Positions 30,920 to 40,172 of a stretch of DNA of 64,000 nt are shown here, piece by piece. Positions within the stretch are counted from its first letter, which is position 1; every line of letters begins with the position of its first letter. This DNA is from Chondrus crispus (lineage: Eukaryota > Rhodophyta > Florideophyceae > Gigartinales > Gigartinaceae): the NCBI RefSeq assembly GCF_000350225.1, contig NW_005179055.1, positions 85,531 through 149,530 on the forward strand. The letters are read 5' to 3'. The notes under the pieces were generated by a model. That model did no database searches. It was given only the letters and a program-made list of their open reading frames with translations, and had not been told where the DNA came from. The position numbers and the translations under genes are program-made.

Positions 30920-30958
30920 CCATCGGTCCAAACTTTAATCCATCGGTCCAAACTTTAG
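30920..30958. repeat. Two tandem 20-bp copies
   Basis: The word CCATCGGTCCAAACTTTA occurs twice in tandem, separated by AT. A related string (CAAATTCTAAACTTTAGG) lies just upstream, suggesting a longer decayed repeat. Confidence 0.8.
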
Positions 30959-31406
30959 TAGTTGGAATTTTAGGACTGAAATTTTGTTGGCGGTGGGGTC
31001 ACCCTTAGTGCGTGAAAAGGTCGAACTGTTGTGTGATGACTCCTGCTGTCGATGACGTGGATGCAGTCCACAACTATTATTACAGTAGTATTAAGTGGCA
31101 GCAGCAGTTTTGATGACATGGGGGCGATCACATTGGCTTTTTCGCGCAGAGGGTTTAGGGACTGTGTGTATGTACAGTAAACAGTCTTATTTTTGATTAT
31201 TATTTTGTAGCAGGAACCGTCCCCCTTGGATGTGGAATAGGATCGACCTCTAGTGACGTCACACTAAGCGCCGCAAGAAAGTTGTGCCTTCGGGAGGCAT
31301 ACTGTACACTGTTTTTTTGTTTTTTTTAACAAAAGGGCTCCAGCAAGGATGCGGCTTTTGCCACCGCAAGACATGTCCCCTGTCCCGGTGCTACACTGAA
31401 TTGGAC

Positions 31407-31463
31407 GATTTTCATTGGTCTATTTTCATTGGTTGATTTTCATTGGTCGATTTCCATTGGTCG
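31407..31463. repeat. Four tandem 14-bp units, each with an inverted CCAAT box
   Basis: The unit is ATTTTCATTGGTCG with one or two changes per copy. Each copy holds ATTGG, the reverse of CCAAT. The array lies about 450-500 bp before the tetraspanin-like start, so it could be a cluster of CCAAT-factor sites. That is inference from the motif only. Confidence 0.8.
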
Positions 31464-31532
31464 CTGTGATTAACGAGTAGAACCAGCAATGTTTGGTGCC
31501 ACCACAGTACAACGAGGGAATACTTCTGAAGG

Positions 31533-31590
31533 ATTGTTGCTGGCAACAATCTACTGGTGCCAGTATCTACTGGTGCCAGCACCAGTAGAT
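31533..31590. repeat. Clustered palindromes and a 16-bp direct repeat
   Basis: ATTGTTGC-TG-GCAACAAT (31533-31550) is a perfect stem with a 2-nt centre. ATCTACTGGTGCCAGT (31549-31564) is repeated at once from 31565. The second copy runs into its own complement, giving ATCTACTGGTGC-CA-GCACCAGTAGAT (31565-31590). Confidence 0.85.
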
Positions 31591-31912
31591 GTGCAGCAAA
31601 AAAATCTCTCTGAGGTGTGCGTTTGGGCAGCAAAAATTTCTCACTTGGCATACAGACCGAACGACTCCACAACCCACTATCTCCTACAGAGGCCATTCCC
31701 TACAAGCCTTGGCACGTCCCTGTAAACATATACAGTATTTCCATATATAATGCCTTCGTTGTCTGCAGCGCCTTAAGACTGTTCCCCCACTTGAACTCGA
31801 ACTTCCATTCAAACTTGGATACCGCATTGTCTCCGCTACTTCCGTTTCGCTTTCCCCTTAACTGCTTCACTCGAATCGCCGCCGTCTTTGCCCCACACTC
31901 ACATACACCACG

Positions 31913-32599
31913 ATGGCCATCCACGAGAAGAACCGCTTCGTACGCATATTCCATGCTGTTGTCGCCGTCCTGATGCTCGTCGCAGGCGGCGTGCTAGTCG
32001 GCACTGGAATATGGCTCCAAGTGACTGACAACGCTGGCCCGCATGACCTCGTGTACAACGACGACACCTTCTGGAAGTTTGTTCTCAACTTTGGTGTCGC
32101 GGGCATGATCGTCGGTGTCTTCCTCATTGTCGCCGCCATCTCTAGTCTCATCGCCCTCTCGCGCAAATGTGTCGGGTCGTGTTTCAAGGTCGTCTACGTT
32201 GTCATGGCCCTCCTTATTCTAGTTGTCCTCGTCTTTATCACCGCGCTCTCCGCTGTTATCCGCGCCAGAGGAAATACGGAAGTCACGAGAGACTTTCTCG
32301 AAGATGCATGGCAGAGCACAGTCACTGCGGACCCCGATCAGATCTGCAGACTCGAGGAGTTTTATAAATGCCGTGGCTTCAATGACAGTGAATGCAAAGA
32401 GTGTAGTGTCCCCGGCGATGTCACAGATTGTTCTCCAACCGCTAATTGTGCGCGGTGTGGGGTGGACACGTTTGCTGGTGTTGGGTGCTATGATGAAATT
32501 GTAGCAAGTGTTTCAAACTTTTTCTTGCCCGTCGCTATTATTGGGGGAATTCTTTCAGTTGTCATCATCATTGATATCTTTATGACTTGCGCGCTCTAG
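31913..32599 (+). CDS. Tetraspanin-like four-span membrane protein
   Basis: 228 residues, single exon. Four hydrophobic spans lie near 13-36, 58-82, 93-116 and 201-226, with a small first loop (37-57) and a large second loop (117-200), the tetraspanin layout. The large loop has eight Cys (145, 153, 161, 164, 173, 179, 182 and 192), enough for four disulfides, but the animal CCG signature is absent. There are juxtamembrane Cys near 86 and 90 (possible palmitoylation) and at 226. By family it would organise membrane protein complexes at the plasma membrane or vesicles. It could instead belong to another four-span family, since the similarity is mainly in architecture. Confidence 0.65.
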   Translation: MAIHEKNRFVRIFHAVVAVLMLVAGGVLVGTGIWLQVTDNAGPHDLVYNDDTFWKFVLNFGVAGMIVGVFLIVAAISSLIALSRKCVGSCFKVVYVVMALLILVVLVFITALSAVIRARGNTEVTRDFLEDAWQSTVTADPDQICRLEEFYKCRGFNDSECKECSVPGDVTDCSPTANCARCGVDTFAGVGCYDEIVASVSNFFLPVAIIGGILSVVIIIDIFMTCAL

Positions 32600-33904
32600 G
32601 GCCTGACATGCCTAGAAAAACACTAAGGCAAAACACCAAAGCTATTTCCGTCAGCCTGTGCTTGTCATTTATCGTGCTACTTTCCGCTGTTCGTCATTCA
32701 ATCTATCACCGCTGCCTGTTCCGGTATCTAACATAGAGGCACAACTTCAAAGTCATGAATCTATTGCATCTAGGAGATCAAGCATGGACATCGTAAACCC
32801 GCGGTATAGACTCGTTGAAGATTGAAGGAATGATTGGAGCTCATGTTTCAATGAAAGGGGAACCACAACACACACTTTTCGAAAAGTCAGGTACATGTGG
32901 TATTAACATAAATTAGCAACCAATCGTGATTTGAGTCACCCTCAGCTCCCAAGCCAACTTTCTGCGAGCCTACATCAGAACGTTGTCGTGTTGCAGCAGT
33001 GGCGAATTAAAGTTCCATGTTTTGAAGATTTAGTTTGTATCGGAAGCTGTGAGAGTAGGAAATAGATATGATACTGAACTTGATCTTTTGCCATTAAAAT
33101 AGACGTGTCGAGAGACGGACTAATCTGCTCTTGACACAGTACCTTCAAGGTACTGTGTCAAGAGCAGATTAGTCCGTCAATTGTGTCGATGGGGAAGGTA
33201 GTACTTTACGGAAGCAGAAGCAACTGATTTATTATGACCTTGGGCTTGGAGGAGTACAGTAGCAAAAAGATGGTTTCTGACAAAGATGAGACTGTTAAAC
33301 GAAAGGTCGTGAGAGTTGTCGCTCAGTATAGTTCGAAGTGCAGCCAATATCAGCCGTCGAAGACGCAACTCTGGGTCATGATCCACGCACGTGAGGTTTC
33401 GTGCCAAGAACCTGAGACAGGGAAGGACCGAACGTACAGTGCTGTGCATTTCTTTCGCCCCCGTTCAGACTCTCGCTGTGCGGATAAAACAAGACTAAAG
33501 CTTACGTGAATTGGTACAGTACCATGAAACCCCGTTGTAAGGATACAGTTCGTTTATGGAGCAATCTTCATATCGGGGTTATCCTTCATGCTTGGGTGCA
33601 TGATACCAAGCCTATAGATTTCAGACCCGGTGACATCTCTCGTCCGGCATTGCAGAAGGGAAGCCACTTTTACGTATGAAAGCAAGGGAGTGTCGTAAAA
33701 ATTGACAGAAACACACGTGTACAGTAGTTACTGTGTGGTCCATGATATGCACCTCGAAAATGATAAAATCTCGCGGCATCTTAACCCTTGAGGTTTGCAG
33801 TGCAAACTTTGCACACCGCTCCGGAACGAAGCGTCGCTACTTACCCAACGCTTGCCAGATTCCACTTGTGCTTCCCCTTCACTTTATAGAACGCAGAGAT
33901 CATC
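32600..33904. other. Intergenic region with a large hairpin
   Basis: 1.3 kb between two plus-strand genes. Short ORFs (33234-33509 plus, 33177-33449 minus) have no recognisable feature. The striking content is the 65-bp hairpin listed next. Confidence 0.55.
33115..33179. repeat. Perfect 32-bp inverted repeat with 1-nt centre
   Basis: Left arm 33115-33146, centre C at 33147, right arm 33148-33179. All 32 pairs match (the arm begins GACGGACTAATCTGCTCTTG). It is not GC-rich and no T tract follows, so it does not look like a simple terminator. Perfect pairing implies recent origin or selection. It could be the core of a fold-back transposon or a small-RNA precursor. Confidence 0.92.
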
Positions 33905-35113
33905 ATGCAAGCTTTTGTGACGGGACCGTTTGCCAAGCAGAGTCCGTTCCTCGGTGGCAATGTTACGTCTTCGACCGGAAAATCATCACGCAGACCGGAT
34001 CGCGCCCTGACCACGCTGCGTGCGACCGTCACGGGCAATCGTTTGGCTGAGGGGCCAGTTCCAGGTTTGCGGGTGAATGATGAGGGCAAGATATGGGTCC
34101 CCCAACGTGCGCGCCCCCGTCGCAATAGAAAGACGGAGGGTCTCCGTTCCATGGTTCGTGAGAATTCTGTCTCGCCGTCCAACTTCATCTATCCGCTCTT
34201 CATTCACACCAAGGATTACAATGAAGAGATCTCAGCGATGCCAGGATGTGAGCGTCATTCTTTAGAATCCGTTCTGAAGGAAGTCGGCGAAGCAGAAGCA
34301 CTCGGCGTTAAGTCTGTGATCCTTTTCCCAAAAATTCCCGAGGATGTCAAGACAAACGCCGCCGAGGAATGCTATAACCCCAATGGCCTCATCCCAAAGG
34401 CGATCTCCGCAATCAAGAGTCGCTACCCGAATGTCGCCGTCTGGACCGATGTCGCGCTCGATCCCTATTCCGATCAGGGACATGATGGCATGGTCTCGGC
34501 CGACAATCGCGGAGACGGTGGAATGGGGCGCATTCTCAACGACGAGACAGTTGAGCAGCTCTGCAGACAGGCTGTTTGCCAGGCACGCGCAGGTGCGGAC
34601 GTGGTGGCACCATCTGATATGATGGACGGCCGTGTTGGGGCCATTCGGGATGCCCTCGATTCATATGGTTTCACAGATGTATCGCTCGTTTCGTACACTG
34701 CAAAATATGCGTCCGCGTTCTATGGGCCGTTCAGGGATGCGTTGGATTCTGCACCGAGGGAGTCTTCAAATGCGCCGCCGAACAAGAAGACCTATCAGAT
34801 GGACCCGGCTAACTCACGCGAAGCCCTTATCGAAGCCGCGTTGGACGTCGCTGAGGGTGCGGACATGCTAATGGTCAAGCCAGGCATGCCGTACTTGGAC
34901 ATCATTCATCGCCTCAAGGCTGCTACCAACCTACCAATTTCAGCATATCACGTGTCCGGAGAATATGCCATGATGAAAGCCGCGGCGCAGCGAGGCTGGT
35001 TAGACGAGAGGGAATCAGTTCTGGAGTCACTCCTGTGCTTTAGGCGTGCTGGTGCAGACGCCATCTTGACGTACTACGCCAAACAGGCAGCCCAGTGGAT
35101 GCACGAATCATAA
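33905..35113 (+). CDS. hemB: Porphobilinogen synthase (ALA dehydratase), plastid-targeted
   Basis: 402 residues. Condenses two 5-aminolevulinates to porphobilinogen, the shared early step to heme, chlorophyll and bilins. The first 50-70 residues form a basic, Ser/Thr-rich presequence starting MQAFVTGPF, typical of primary-plastid import. The mature core begins near RSMVRENSVSPSNFIYPLF. The metal segment TDVALDPYSDQGHDG (181-195) has the Asp-rich Mg-type ligands of plants, algae and many bacteria, not the Cys-rich zinc type. The Schiff-base lysines are Lys267 (SYTAKYASAFYGPF) and Lys325 (MLMVKPGMPYLD). Length and motifs are complete. The start is the first ATG of the frame. Confidence 0.96.
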   Translation: MQAFVTGPFAKQSPFLGGNVTSSTGKSSRRPDRALTTLRATVTGNRLAEGPVPGLRVNDEGKIWVPQRARPRRNRKTEGLRSMVRENSVSPSNFIYPLFIHTKDYNEEISAMPGCERHSLESVLKEVGEAEALGVKSVILFPKIPEDVKTNAAEECYNPNGLIPKAISAIKSRYPNVAVWTDVALDPYSDQGHDGMVSADNRGDGGMGRILNDETVEQLCRQAVCQARAGADVVAPSDMMDGRVGAIRDALDSYGFTDVSLVSYTAKYASAFYGPFRDALDSAPRESSNAPPNKKTYQMDPANSREALIEAALDVAEGADMLMVKPGMPYLDIIHRLKAATNLPISAYHVSGEYAMMKAAAQRGWLDERESVLESLLCFRRAGADAILTYYAKQAAQWMHES

Positions 35114-35546
35114 TTGACGCAGGCAGATGCATTTTACTAAACACTCATGCGTTCTGAGAGCAGCCAGGTCTCTTGTTGTACGTCGCCTCGCAGAGGGCTA
35201 CTGCCGTGCTGGTGCAGACACACTACTTCAGGAGTATGTAGGTGGACACTGCGAAAGGGATTGTGCGGAGAGAGTGGCACGATCGCTTTGATTAATGGCA
35301 AAGGCCGCAATTTGACTCATAGATTTCTCGCCGAGTTGCTCTAGCATCAGTAAATTCCTTCCCGACAGACGCATGGTCTCCGAATGTCAGGTACACACTA
35401 GATGCATTTGGTTTCTAAAGTCAGGCCATACGTCTGCTTTGATGAGTGCAGATGGAGAAGGAATGGAAGGCGAAGGTAAGGAAAGGGGTGGCAGGCACGT
35501 GTAACATATCATTTGTTCTTGGTGTTAGTTTGTCAGCAATAAAAAG
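35114..35546. other. Convergent intergenic region, nothing seen
   Basis: About 430 bp between the ALAD and PRA-isomerase stops, with no ORF or repeat of note. Confidence 0.5.
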
Positions 35547-36284
35547 TCATGCATAAGCTTCCACAAGTCTCTCAACGAACAGCCGCAACTTTTTCTCGTC
35601 CTTCTTGCAGCGATCTTCTCCGGCGACACCACTGGCGACGTCTACTCCATTGGGACGTAAGGCTGTAATGGCTTGTGTAATATTGCCAGGATCGAGACCT
35701 CCGGCGAGCAACCATCGCTCCTGTGGGCGATTGAAGCCGCTCCAGTTGAATGGCTTTCCAGTTCCTCCTCCTTTTGCGTCATATAATCTCCAGAAAGCGC
35801 CCTCAATATCTTCTTCTTCCAAAGCTCTCCCATCCGATGCGATATCCTTCACGTCAATGAACTTGAGCCCTTCCTCGAGAGTGGCGCCAGCACTTCGTAC
35901 AGATGCCCGGCAAGGACCCCCGTGCAGCTGTGAAATTTGAAACCCGCACGTCTTGCAGACATGGCGCATCTCTTCTATGGACTCATCGACAAAGACGGCG
36001 ACAGGGGTCGCTCCTGCTGCGCGTGCCACATCCGCGATCTTAGCAGCTGTGGCGTGTGAAACTGATCGCTTCGATCCCGGCCACAGAATTGATCCGATCA
36101 GGAGATCTACATTGGGGGGAAGAAGCGATCGTGTCACCGCGGTCACAAGAGATGCATCCTCAGGAGATACTACCCCGCACACCTTCAGAGTTTGTAGAGT
36201 GTTAGCAGACGGACTCTGACCAAGGGCCATTGATGGATGTACAAAAAAAGGGGCGCAGCGAGGCCGCTTCGCTAGCGCGCCCAT
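35547..36284 (-). CDS. trpF: Phosphoribosylanthranilate isomerase
   Basis: 245 residues. Catalyses the Amadori rearrangement of N-(5-phosphoribosyl)anthranilate in tryptophan synthesis. A TIM-barrel is visible through its strand motifs: LKVCGVVSPEDA with catalytic Cys36, AVFVDE (96-101), ISQLHGG (117-123), RLYDAKGGGTG with catalytic Asp169, and the phosphate-binding LLAGGLDPGNI (192-202) and GVDVASGVAG (213-222). The first 30 residues precede the barrel and may be a short plastid presequence. It is a free-standing enzyme, not fused to IGPS as in fungi or some bacteria. It is the last host gene before the transposon nest. Confidence 0.94.
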   Translation of the reverse strand: MGALAKRPRCAPFFVHPSMALGQSPSANTLQTLKVCGVVSPEDASLVTAVTRSLLPPNVDLLIGSILWPGSKRSVSHATAAKIADVARAAGATPVAVFVDESIEEMRHVCKTCGFQISQLHGGPCRASVRSAGATLEEGLKFIDVKDIASDGRALEEEDIEGAFWRLYDAKGGGTGKPFNWSGFNRPQERWLLAGGLDPGNITQAITALRPNGVDVASGVAGEDRCKKDEKKLRLFVERLVEAYA

Positions 36285-36651
36285 AGTTGAATACCAAGAT
36301 CAATTGTTGCCGGCAATGGCTGGACGATTCACGTAGAAGATGGGACGCCCTGGCCTTGACCGAAATGATGGCGAAAGTTTCTCCAGGGACCTTGGGACAA
36401 TGTGTGTGACCTGCCTTGGGGCGGTATGGAAGGAGCGAACGCCTTTATAGAGAAAAAAATAGGGAAAGAAATACAGAATTTCGAGCTACAGTTTTTTCTC
36501 GGATCATGGCACATTAGCTCTCGGCAGTAACGAGAGTGCTTGCCATCTCTGATTCGTTTTCGTGATTAGATCATCTCTTGCAGTGCATTTTTCTTCTTTT
36601 TATTACTGTAGTTACTGTATTCGGTATTGATACTGTACATGATGTCGTTTA
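36285..36651. other. Short AT-rich flank before the transposon nest
   Basis: About 370 bp upstream of trpF. It should contain its promoter. It holds TACTGTA words but no gene. Confidence 0.5.
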
Positions 36652-36777
36652 CAGTGAACCCTCTGGATATGGATACGCTCGGTGGACGTAATCCGTATCC
36701 ATTTTAGGGTTTACGCAAAAGGATTTCTGTAACGGATATGACTAAAATTTCACAAACCAAAATTACAGCGAGGGGGG

Positions 36778-38044
36778 TTGGTCATGAGTACAATCGAGCA
36801 TATACGCAAAGTAGAACGTGAGCAACTGCATAGGAGTACTAGCATCGATAGCATTCACCCGCCAAGTGATGGCAAGAGGACGTCAGCGCGACCATTCCGT
36901 GACCCTTGCCACAGCAAGGGCAATGAAATGGAGGGCAGCCTTGCGTGTATTGGTGGCACGACGTCATCTACCTTCATCTTCTTCAACAAGTGTTGTTTTG
37001 ATGCACTGTGTCAAACGCTGTATGTCCGAGCAAAGTGAGCTCTTCCGCTTCTCTGAACGTTCTAACCGCATCTCTCTTTCTTCCTTTTCGTTTAACTTCA
37101 ATGCTTTAACAGATGTATGTTGCCTCTCTCTTTTCAGATTCCGCAAGCAAGATGTAATCCGAATGGTGACGGAAATTGCATGGGAAAGGGACATTACTAC
37201 CAGGAATCGCTACGTATGCTCCCCGATTCTCGTAAAATGTGTCTTACTTCGACGTCTGACCACACCAGCACGCTGACGCGACATGGAGATACTGTTCGGG
37301 AAGCATGGAGGGCAACTGTCAGAGATATTTTGGGAGGGAATGGAAAGTTTCTTGGAAGCTCGTCAACATTTAATACTCTCAGACATAGATTCTACCTTCT
37401 TTAGTGAAAGGGCCGAGCTATACGCATGTGCCATCAAAAATAAATGTGAAGCATTGGACAACTGCACAGGCTTCATTGATGGTACAGTTATTGCTATTGC
37501 TCGGCCGACTACAGGGGAGGTGCAGAACGTAGCGTACAATGGTCACAAGCGCAAGCATGCATTAAAATACCAAGCCATCACATCACCGGATGGCTTGGTT
37601 CTACATGCTGCTGGACCTATTGAGGGAAGGAGGCATGACTGGACGCTCGACTGCCGGAGTGGAGTAGATGAGTCCTTACCGCAAGTTATGTTCGTAGGAG
37701 GGAAGCAGTACTGCATGTATGGGGACTCCGGATACAACCCGCGCCCATTTCTAGAAGTACCGTATCAAGGCTCCAACCTAAGCGCTCACCAACGCGCATT
37801 CAACGGTGCTATGTCTAAGGGAAGAGTGACGGTGGAGTGGTATTTCAAGGAAGTGAAGCTGTACTGGTCGACTATGGACTACAAGAGAAAGATGAAGACG
37901 GGAGAGTCGCCTGTTGGAGCTCTATATATCGCCGATATGCTGCTTACGAACCTCAAAAATTGCGTGTATCCGACCTCCATCTCCCAATACTTCCTCTGCG
38001 CACCTCCCACCCTGGAAGACTACCTCGACCACAAACAACAATAA
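36778..38044 (+). pseudogene. Harbinger (HARBI1-type) DDE transposase with one in-frame stop
   Basis: The core reads FRKQDVIRMV, TRNRYVCSP, VLLRRLTTPAR, then the DDE domain: FIDGTVIAIARP (first Asp), MYGDSGYN (second Asp) and VEWYFKEVK (Glu), with the catalytic triad in order. A likely intron, 37035-37137 (GTGAGC to TTTTCAG), joins the upstream reading frame from 36778 so that the FRKQD segment is preceded by LYVRA. A TGA at 37274-37276 lies in frame between TTPAR and RDMEILFGK. The frame is otherwise open to the stop at 38044. So it is a barely decayed copy, or one needing read-through. Confidence 0.8.
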
Positions 38045-38272
38045 TGTGTCTACTCTTCCGAGTCCTCAACATGTCCTCACTTCTCGTTCGCCTGCGCTTC
38101 GCGCAAAGTCCGCGTGCCGCAGGCCGCGAAGCGAGCGGACTTCGTCCGCAGCCCCGCAGGGAGCCCTGCGCGAGCAGCGCCAGCGCGTTTGGAGGCTCAA
38201 AAACGGCACTTTTAGTAGTAAAGGAGGCGCAAAAGGGCTGAATTTATTGTTTTTGTGACAAGTACTGTAGAG

Positions 38273-39148
38273 CTACTTCTTAGTCTGCATGAAGGCACTC
38301 ATCATCATCTTGAACTTTTCAAGTTCGAGTTCGTGTTGCGCGATGCGTTCTTCTTTTCTTAGCTGGCGCTCCTTCTCGCGGTCCATTCGTTCCATCTCGA
38401 CGCGCTCGCGTTCCAGCACTAGACGCTCTTTATCAATTGCAAGGCGAGCCATGTCAGCATCGCGCAATGCCATACCAAAGCTTTCCAGATCCGCCTGGAA
38501 CGCGCCTCCGGCGCGTTCTACTGACTGTCGACGCTTCTTTCGAGAGCCCAGTTGGGCTTCTTCTTCTCCGTTAGCCTCTCGGTCTTCTTCTTCGGTTCCT
38601 TCCTCGCTGTCGGAGCGCTTACGCGTCAGCGAACGAGCCACGAGGTCCTTTCCAATTCTTACCTTCCTGGCCTCTCTCTCTTCTTGAGCAGCCGCCGCCG
38701 CCTTCTTCTCCTTTTCCATGTCGTTTCGCGCTTCTCCCATCATCCCCAGCAGCTCGTCGAGATCTCTGATTTCGCCGCCAACCCCCGGCAGTCTTCTATC
38801 CGCAGCGTCCCGTCGCTCAAAGGCGTCTTAGATTTTCTTGTAGCGGTCCTGGACGCTCTTGGCAGTGACCGTCTGTGACAGTTTCCCGTTCAGGTTTGCC
38901 CGCGTCGCCGCCTCGCCGAGTCTCTTCTGGATTTCCTCATACCCGGCAACGTGTGCCTTAGCGGCAGATACTTCACGTGCGAGTATGAGGTCGTCCTCCG
39001 GCGTAAACTTTGGTCGCCGGCCTCCTTTTTTGTGGGGGGAGGGATCAAGCGCGCAATTGACATCGCTGCGCTCAGGGGTGGGGGTGTGGGGGATTGTGAG
39101 GTCGAGGGTAGGGGAGAGAGATGGTGAAGAGGGGATAACGTTGGCCAT
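38273..39148 (-). pseudogene. Harbinger-associated Myb/SANT-like DNA-binding protein with one in-frame stop
   Basis: Starting at 39148, an N-terminal disordered Ser/Pro part is followed by a trihelix/Myb domain (GRRPKFTPEDDLILAREVSA, then TAKSVQDRYKKI). A TAA at 38828-38830 ends the frame there. The same frame continues with DAFERRDAADRRLPGVGGEI, typical of the region after the Myb domain, and then a long Glu/Arg/Lys-rich coiled coil to 38273. This is the accessory protein that helps the Harbinger transposase enter the nucleus and bind transposon ends. Confidence 0.75.
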
Positions 39149-39483
39149 GATGTGAGTAAAGGTGGTTACAACGTCACTCTAGAGCTCAGGTCTACATAAA
39201 AGGTGATGAAGGTACCCGCCAAATTTATACCACGTCTAACACGTGTGTTCGAAACGGTTACAGAAACGATTTCACTATGCACTCACATTTCACTAATTTT
39301 TGTCACATCCGTTTGTGAAATCTGACTAACTGTAATGTTTTTTAGTCATATGTTAGGCATATGTTGCAGAAATGCGCTTGCGTAAACCCTCTATTTGCGG
39401 AGGTTATTCACATCCGGAGACCGTATCATAACGGTGTCACGGTGACCTGCATCTCTCAGAATGTCTGTGCTTTACTTAAAAAT

Positions 39484-39729
39484 TTATTTATCGTCGTCTG
39501 GACTGTGCAATTCCACTTCTTGGTACGCAGAGATATCGGGACGAAAACCATACTTGCCGTTGATGATGCGGGACATGACAGCTTGAGCAGGAGGTTTGGA
39601 AAGGGAAAACTGCACTGAGGCCCACTTCGCAAGGGCGCTTTGTAACGTCTGCTCCTTGCTCTTTTTGCGCCGTTGGAACTCTGCACATATTTGTTGCTTT
39701 TGGGCGAGGTTAAGCTCAGAGCGCTTCAT
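39484..39729 (-). pseudogene. N-terminal DNA-binding fragment of a pogo-like transposase
   Basis: 81 codons: KRSELNLAQKQQICAEFQRR, then LAKWASVQFSLSKPPAQAVM and SRIINGKYGF. This is the CENP-B/pogo helix-turn-helix pattern (LTLAQK...IC; LA.WA...F.L....PA...SRI). It ends right after the first DNA-binding unit, with no catalytic domain. Such a stub could still bind the transposon ends and act as a repressor, though that is speculation. Confidence 0.7.
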
Positions 39730-40172
39730 CGACGATTGTCGCTTGACGGGGGCAGATGGCTACGGTGCTGACAACACGCAATGTTTGCGATCAGAGGAGA
39801 TTTATTGGGGGAGGACCAACAGGAGTACATGCTAGAAAGATGTTTTTGTCGAGAACGATGATAATTGCGAAGCCTCACAGACGGGGATTGGAATTTATTG
39901 AGCAGACTGTGAAGGGATCGATCAAGAATGAACGGTTATGGGGTAATTTGTGCCTTGGCCGCTCAAAAGTAACCATAAAATACGTTTTTAAGTAGGAGGG
40001 GTCTGTATGATATGCTTATTTCACATTGAACCCGATATCCAATTGAGGAATATTCCACAGACATTGTTTTTTGGTAAAAATTTGTAAGCTACGGAGTAAG
40101 TCGCTCAACTTTTTATCCGTTTACGAAGGATACCCATATGGAGAATGATCCTTATCGGGAGGGTTCACTGTA

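Larger units (their letters stand above)
27835..31912. other. Long intergenic region, no gene seen
   Basis: About 4 kb without a supportable gene. ORFs of up to 118 codons (28418-28771 plus, 28635-28985 minus) have no features and sit in AT-rich DNA. It contains small repeats listed separately, a run of alternating TA near 28818-28840, and inverted copies of TGAACCCCACCG at 30244-30255 and 30899-30910, which may mark a decayed transposon. Confidence 0.55.
36747..39321. mobile_element. PIF/Harbinger element nested in the pogo-like element
   Basis: The block holds the usual two Harbinger genes in opposite directions: a DDE transposase (plus) and a Myb/SANT-like DNA-binding protein (minus). The inverted word ATTTCACAAAC (36747-36757 and 39311-39321) lies near both edges and probably belongs to the terminal repeats. 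Flanks share GACTAA (36740-36745 and 39323-39328), which includes a TAA fitting the 3-bp target preference of the family. The exact ends are uncertain by several bases. Confidence 0.65.
36652..40170. mobile_element. Pogo/Tigger-like DNA transposon (outer, non-autonomous, with insertion)
   Basis: Both ends carry the same inverted repeat starting CAGTGAACCCTC. Over the first 23 bp the ends differ at only three positions (CAGTGAACCCTCTGGATATGG against CAGTGAACCCTCCCGATAAGG). Each end is flanked by TA (36650-36651 and 40171-40172), the target duplication expected of the Tc1/mariner/pogo superfamily. Near its right end it codes only the DNA-binding N-terminus of a pogo transposase (39484-39729). 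Most of its length is a separate Harbinger element. Without that insert it would be about 0.95 kb. Confidence 0.75.

Noticed and set aside
27835-31912. Several ORFs of 60-118 codons
   Set aside because: None has a domain, signal or codon composition supporting a gene, and they overlap one another on opposite strands.
33905-35113. Bacterial contamination as source of the ALAD gene
   Set aside because: The gene has a clear plastid-type presequence and sits among eukaryotic genes with the same composition.
36652-40170. Reading the CAGTGAACCCTC ends as the Harbinger termini
   Set aside because: The flanking duplication is TA and not the 3-bp TWA of Harbinger elements, and the inner right part codes a pogo DNA-binding domain. 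Nested insertion explains both.
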